Of a stretch of 64,000 nt of DNA, positions 63,736-64,000 are shown piece after piece. The stretch comes from Solirubrobacter soli DSM 22325. Its GTDB lineage: Bacteria; Actinomycetota; Thermoleophilia; Solirubrobacterales; Solirubrobacteraceae. Location: positions 1 through 64,000 of the forward strand of contig NZ_AUIK01000033.1 of assembly GCF_000423665.1 (NCBI RefSeq), given 5' to 3'. Each line of letters begins with the position of its first letter. Position 1 is the first letter of the stretch. The position numbers were made by a program, and so were the translations under genes. The notes under the pieces are model-generated. The model made no database searches and was not told where the DNA came from. It saw only the letters and a list, made by a program, of their open reading frames with translations.

Positions 63736-64000
63736 TTAGGAAGAGGAGGGCGGTCGAGACCGGGCGGCCGCCCGCCTCGGGGCGTTCCCAGGTGGCGCGG
63801 GGGTGGTTGCGCAGGCGGCCGCCGCTGACGAGTGAGGTGGAGCCGCCGCCGTCGAGGTTCATGCCCGAGGTGCAGCCGAGCGCGACGAGGAGCTCCGCCA
63901 GCTCCTCCAGCGTCAGGCCCGCGTCGAAGCGGGAGCGGCCGTCGCAGGCGACGGCGAACAGCTGGTCGTCGGAGAGGCCGAGCGCGGCGCGCGGGTGGCG
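63725..64000 (-). CDS. Phosphodiester glycosidase (NAGPA-like), C-terminal part
   Basis: 91 residues to the stop at 63727-63725, running off the right edge. RHPRAALGLSDDQLFAVACD then TLEELAELLVALGCTSGMNL and DGGGSTSLVSGG match the C-terminal core of NAGPA/DUF2233 phosphodiester glycosidases, including the family's NLDGGGS loop. Ends RPVSTALLFLNRT. In related bacteria these are secreted and cleave sugar-phosphodiester links; no signal is visible here because the start is outside. Confidence 0.85.
   Translation of the reverse strand, partial: RHPRAALGLSDDQLFAVACDGRSRFDAGLTLEELAELLVALGCTSGMNLDGGGSTSLVSGGRLRNHPRATWERPEAGGRPVSTALLFLNRT

Overview
The window looks like chromosomal DNA of a very GC-rich actinobacterium. 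The closest fit I can suggest is the Solirubrobacterales/Thermoleophilia group. This rests on codon use, gene content (WS/DGAT acyltransferase, oxygenase-only nitric oxide synthase, tandem M36 peptidases, LuxR-type two-component pair, CysO-type sulfur carrier with a MoeZ-like activator) and many leaderless-looking gene starts. I see no rRNA, tRNA, CRISPR array, phage or insertion sequence. The region is densely packed core/accessory chromosome: genes often overlap by 1-4 bp head to tail, and convergent genes often overlap at their 3' ends.

Layout. 1-3.2 kb (minus): a secreted or membrane protein running off the left edge with an in-frame tandem-repeat N-terminus, a polytopic membrane protein, a sulfur-carrier protein ending GGCV, and its rhodanese/adenylyltransferase partner. 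3.3-11.5 kb (plus): a NarL-type histidine kinase/regulator pair, Kup potassium transporter, a secreted CAP-like protein, SCO1, and a large SF2 helicase with a C-terminal hydrophobic hairpin. 11.4-14.1 kb (minus): two small ORFs, a polytopic membrane protein, a secreted protein. 14.2-21 kb: an odd thioredoxin-fold protein, phosphoesterases, a CaiB-type CoA transferase, an HTH plus Clp_N mini-operon, a TVP38 protein and a tandem pair of paralogous membrane proteins. 20.8-30.4 kb: ispH, a PLP decarboxylase, M28 lipoprotein peptidase, acyl-CoA dehydrogenase, APC permease, TauE, WS/DGAT and NOS. 30.5-34.7 kb: SufT-like protein, a STAS protein with no ordinary start codon, FxsA, two CrtC/AttH-like lipocalin proteins and a HAD hydrolase. 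34.7-41.5 kb: two coupled M36 metallopeptidases behind a TetR gene, divergent from an SRPBCC protein. 41.5-48.7 kb: GH-like secreted protein, TetR, flavin monooxygenase, NUDIX, class V aminotransferase, DUF1810, SDR, M28 peptidase. 48.7-54.8 kb: gltD and gltB. 54.9-64 kb: glycosyltransferase, CDF transporter, M14 peptidase, TAXI lipoprotein, OmpR-type two-component pair, SIMPL protein and the end of a phosphodiester glycosidase.

The most interesting signals are at the level of gene expression. Many starts lie 6-11 nt after a TAnnnT hexamer with no Shine-Dalgarno, as expected for leaderless mRNAs. At seven gene junctions the UAG stop of the upstream gene is also the first three bases of that hexamer. 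Applying this spacing suggests three non-canonical starts (ATC, ATC, CTG). A second theme is a dispersed palindrome (AACCTAAAGGGG, 5-nt loop, inverted copy) that sits at gene ends and supplies stop codons. All functional names come from reading motifs; no database search was run.
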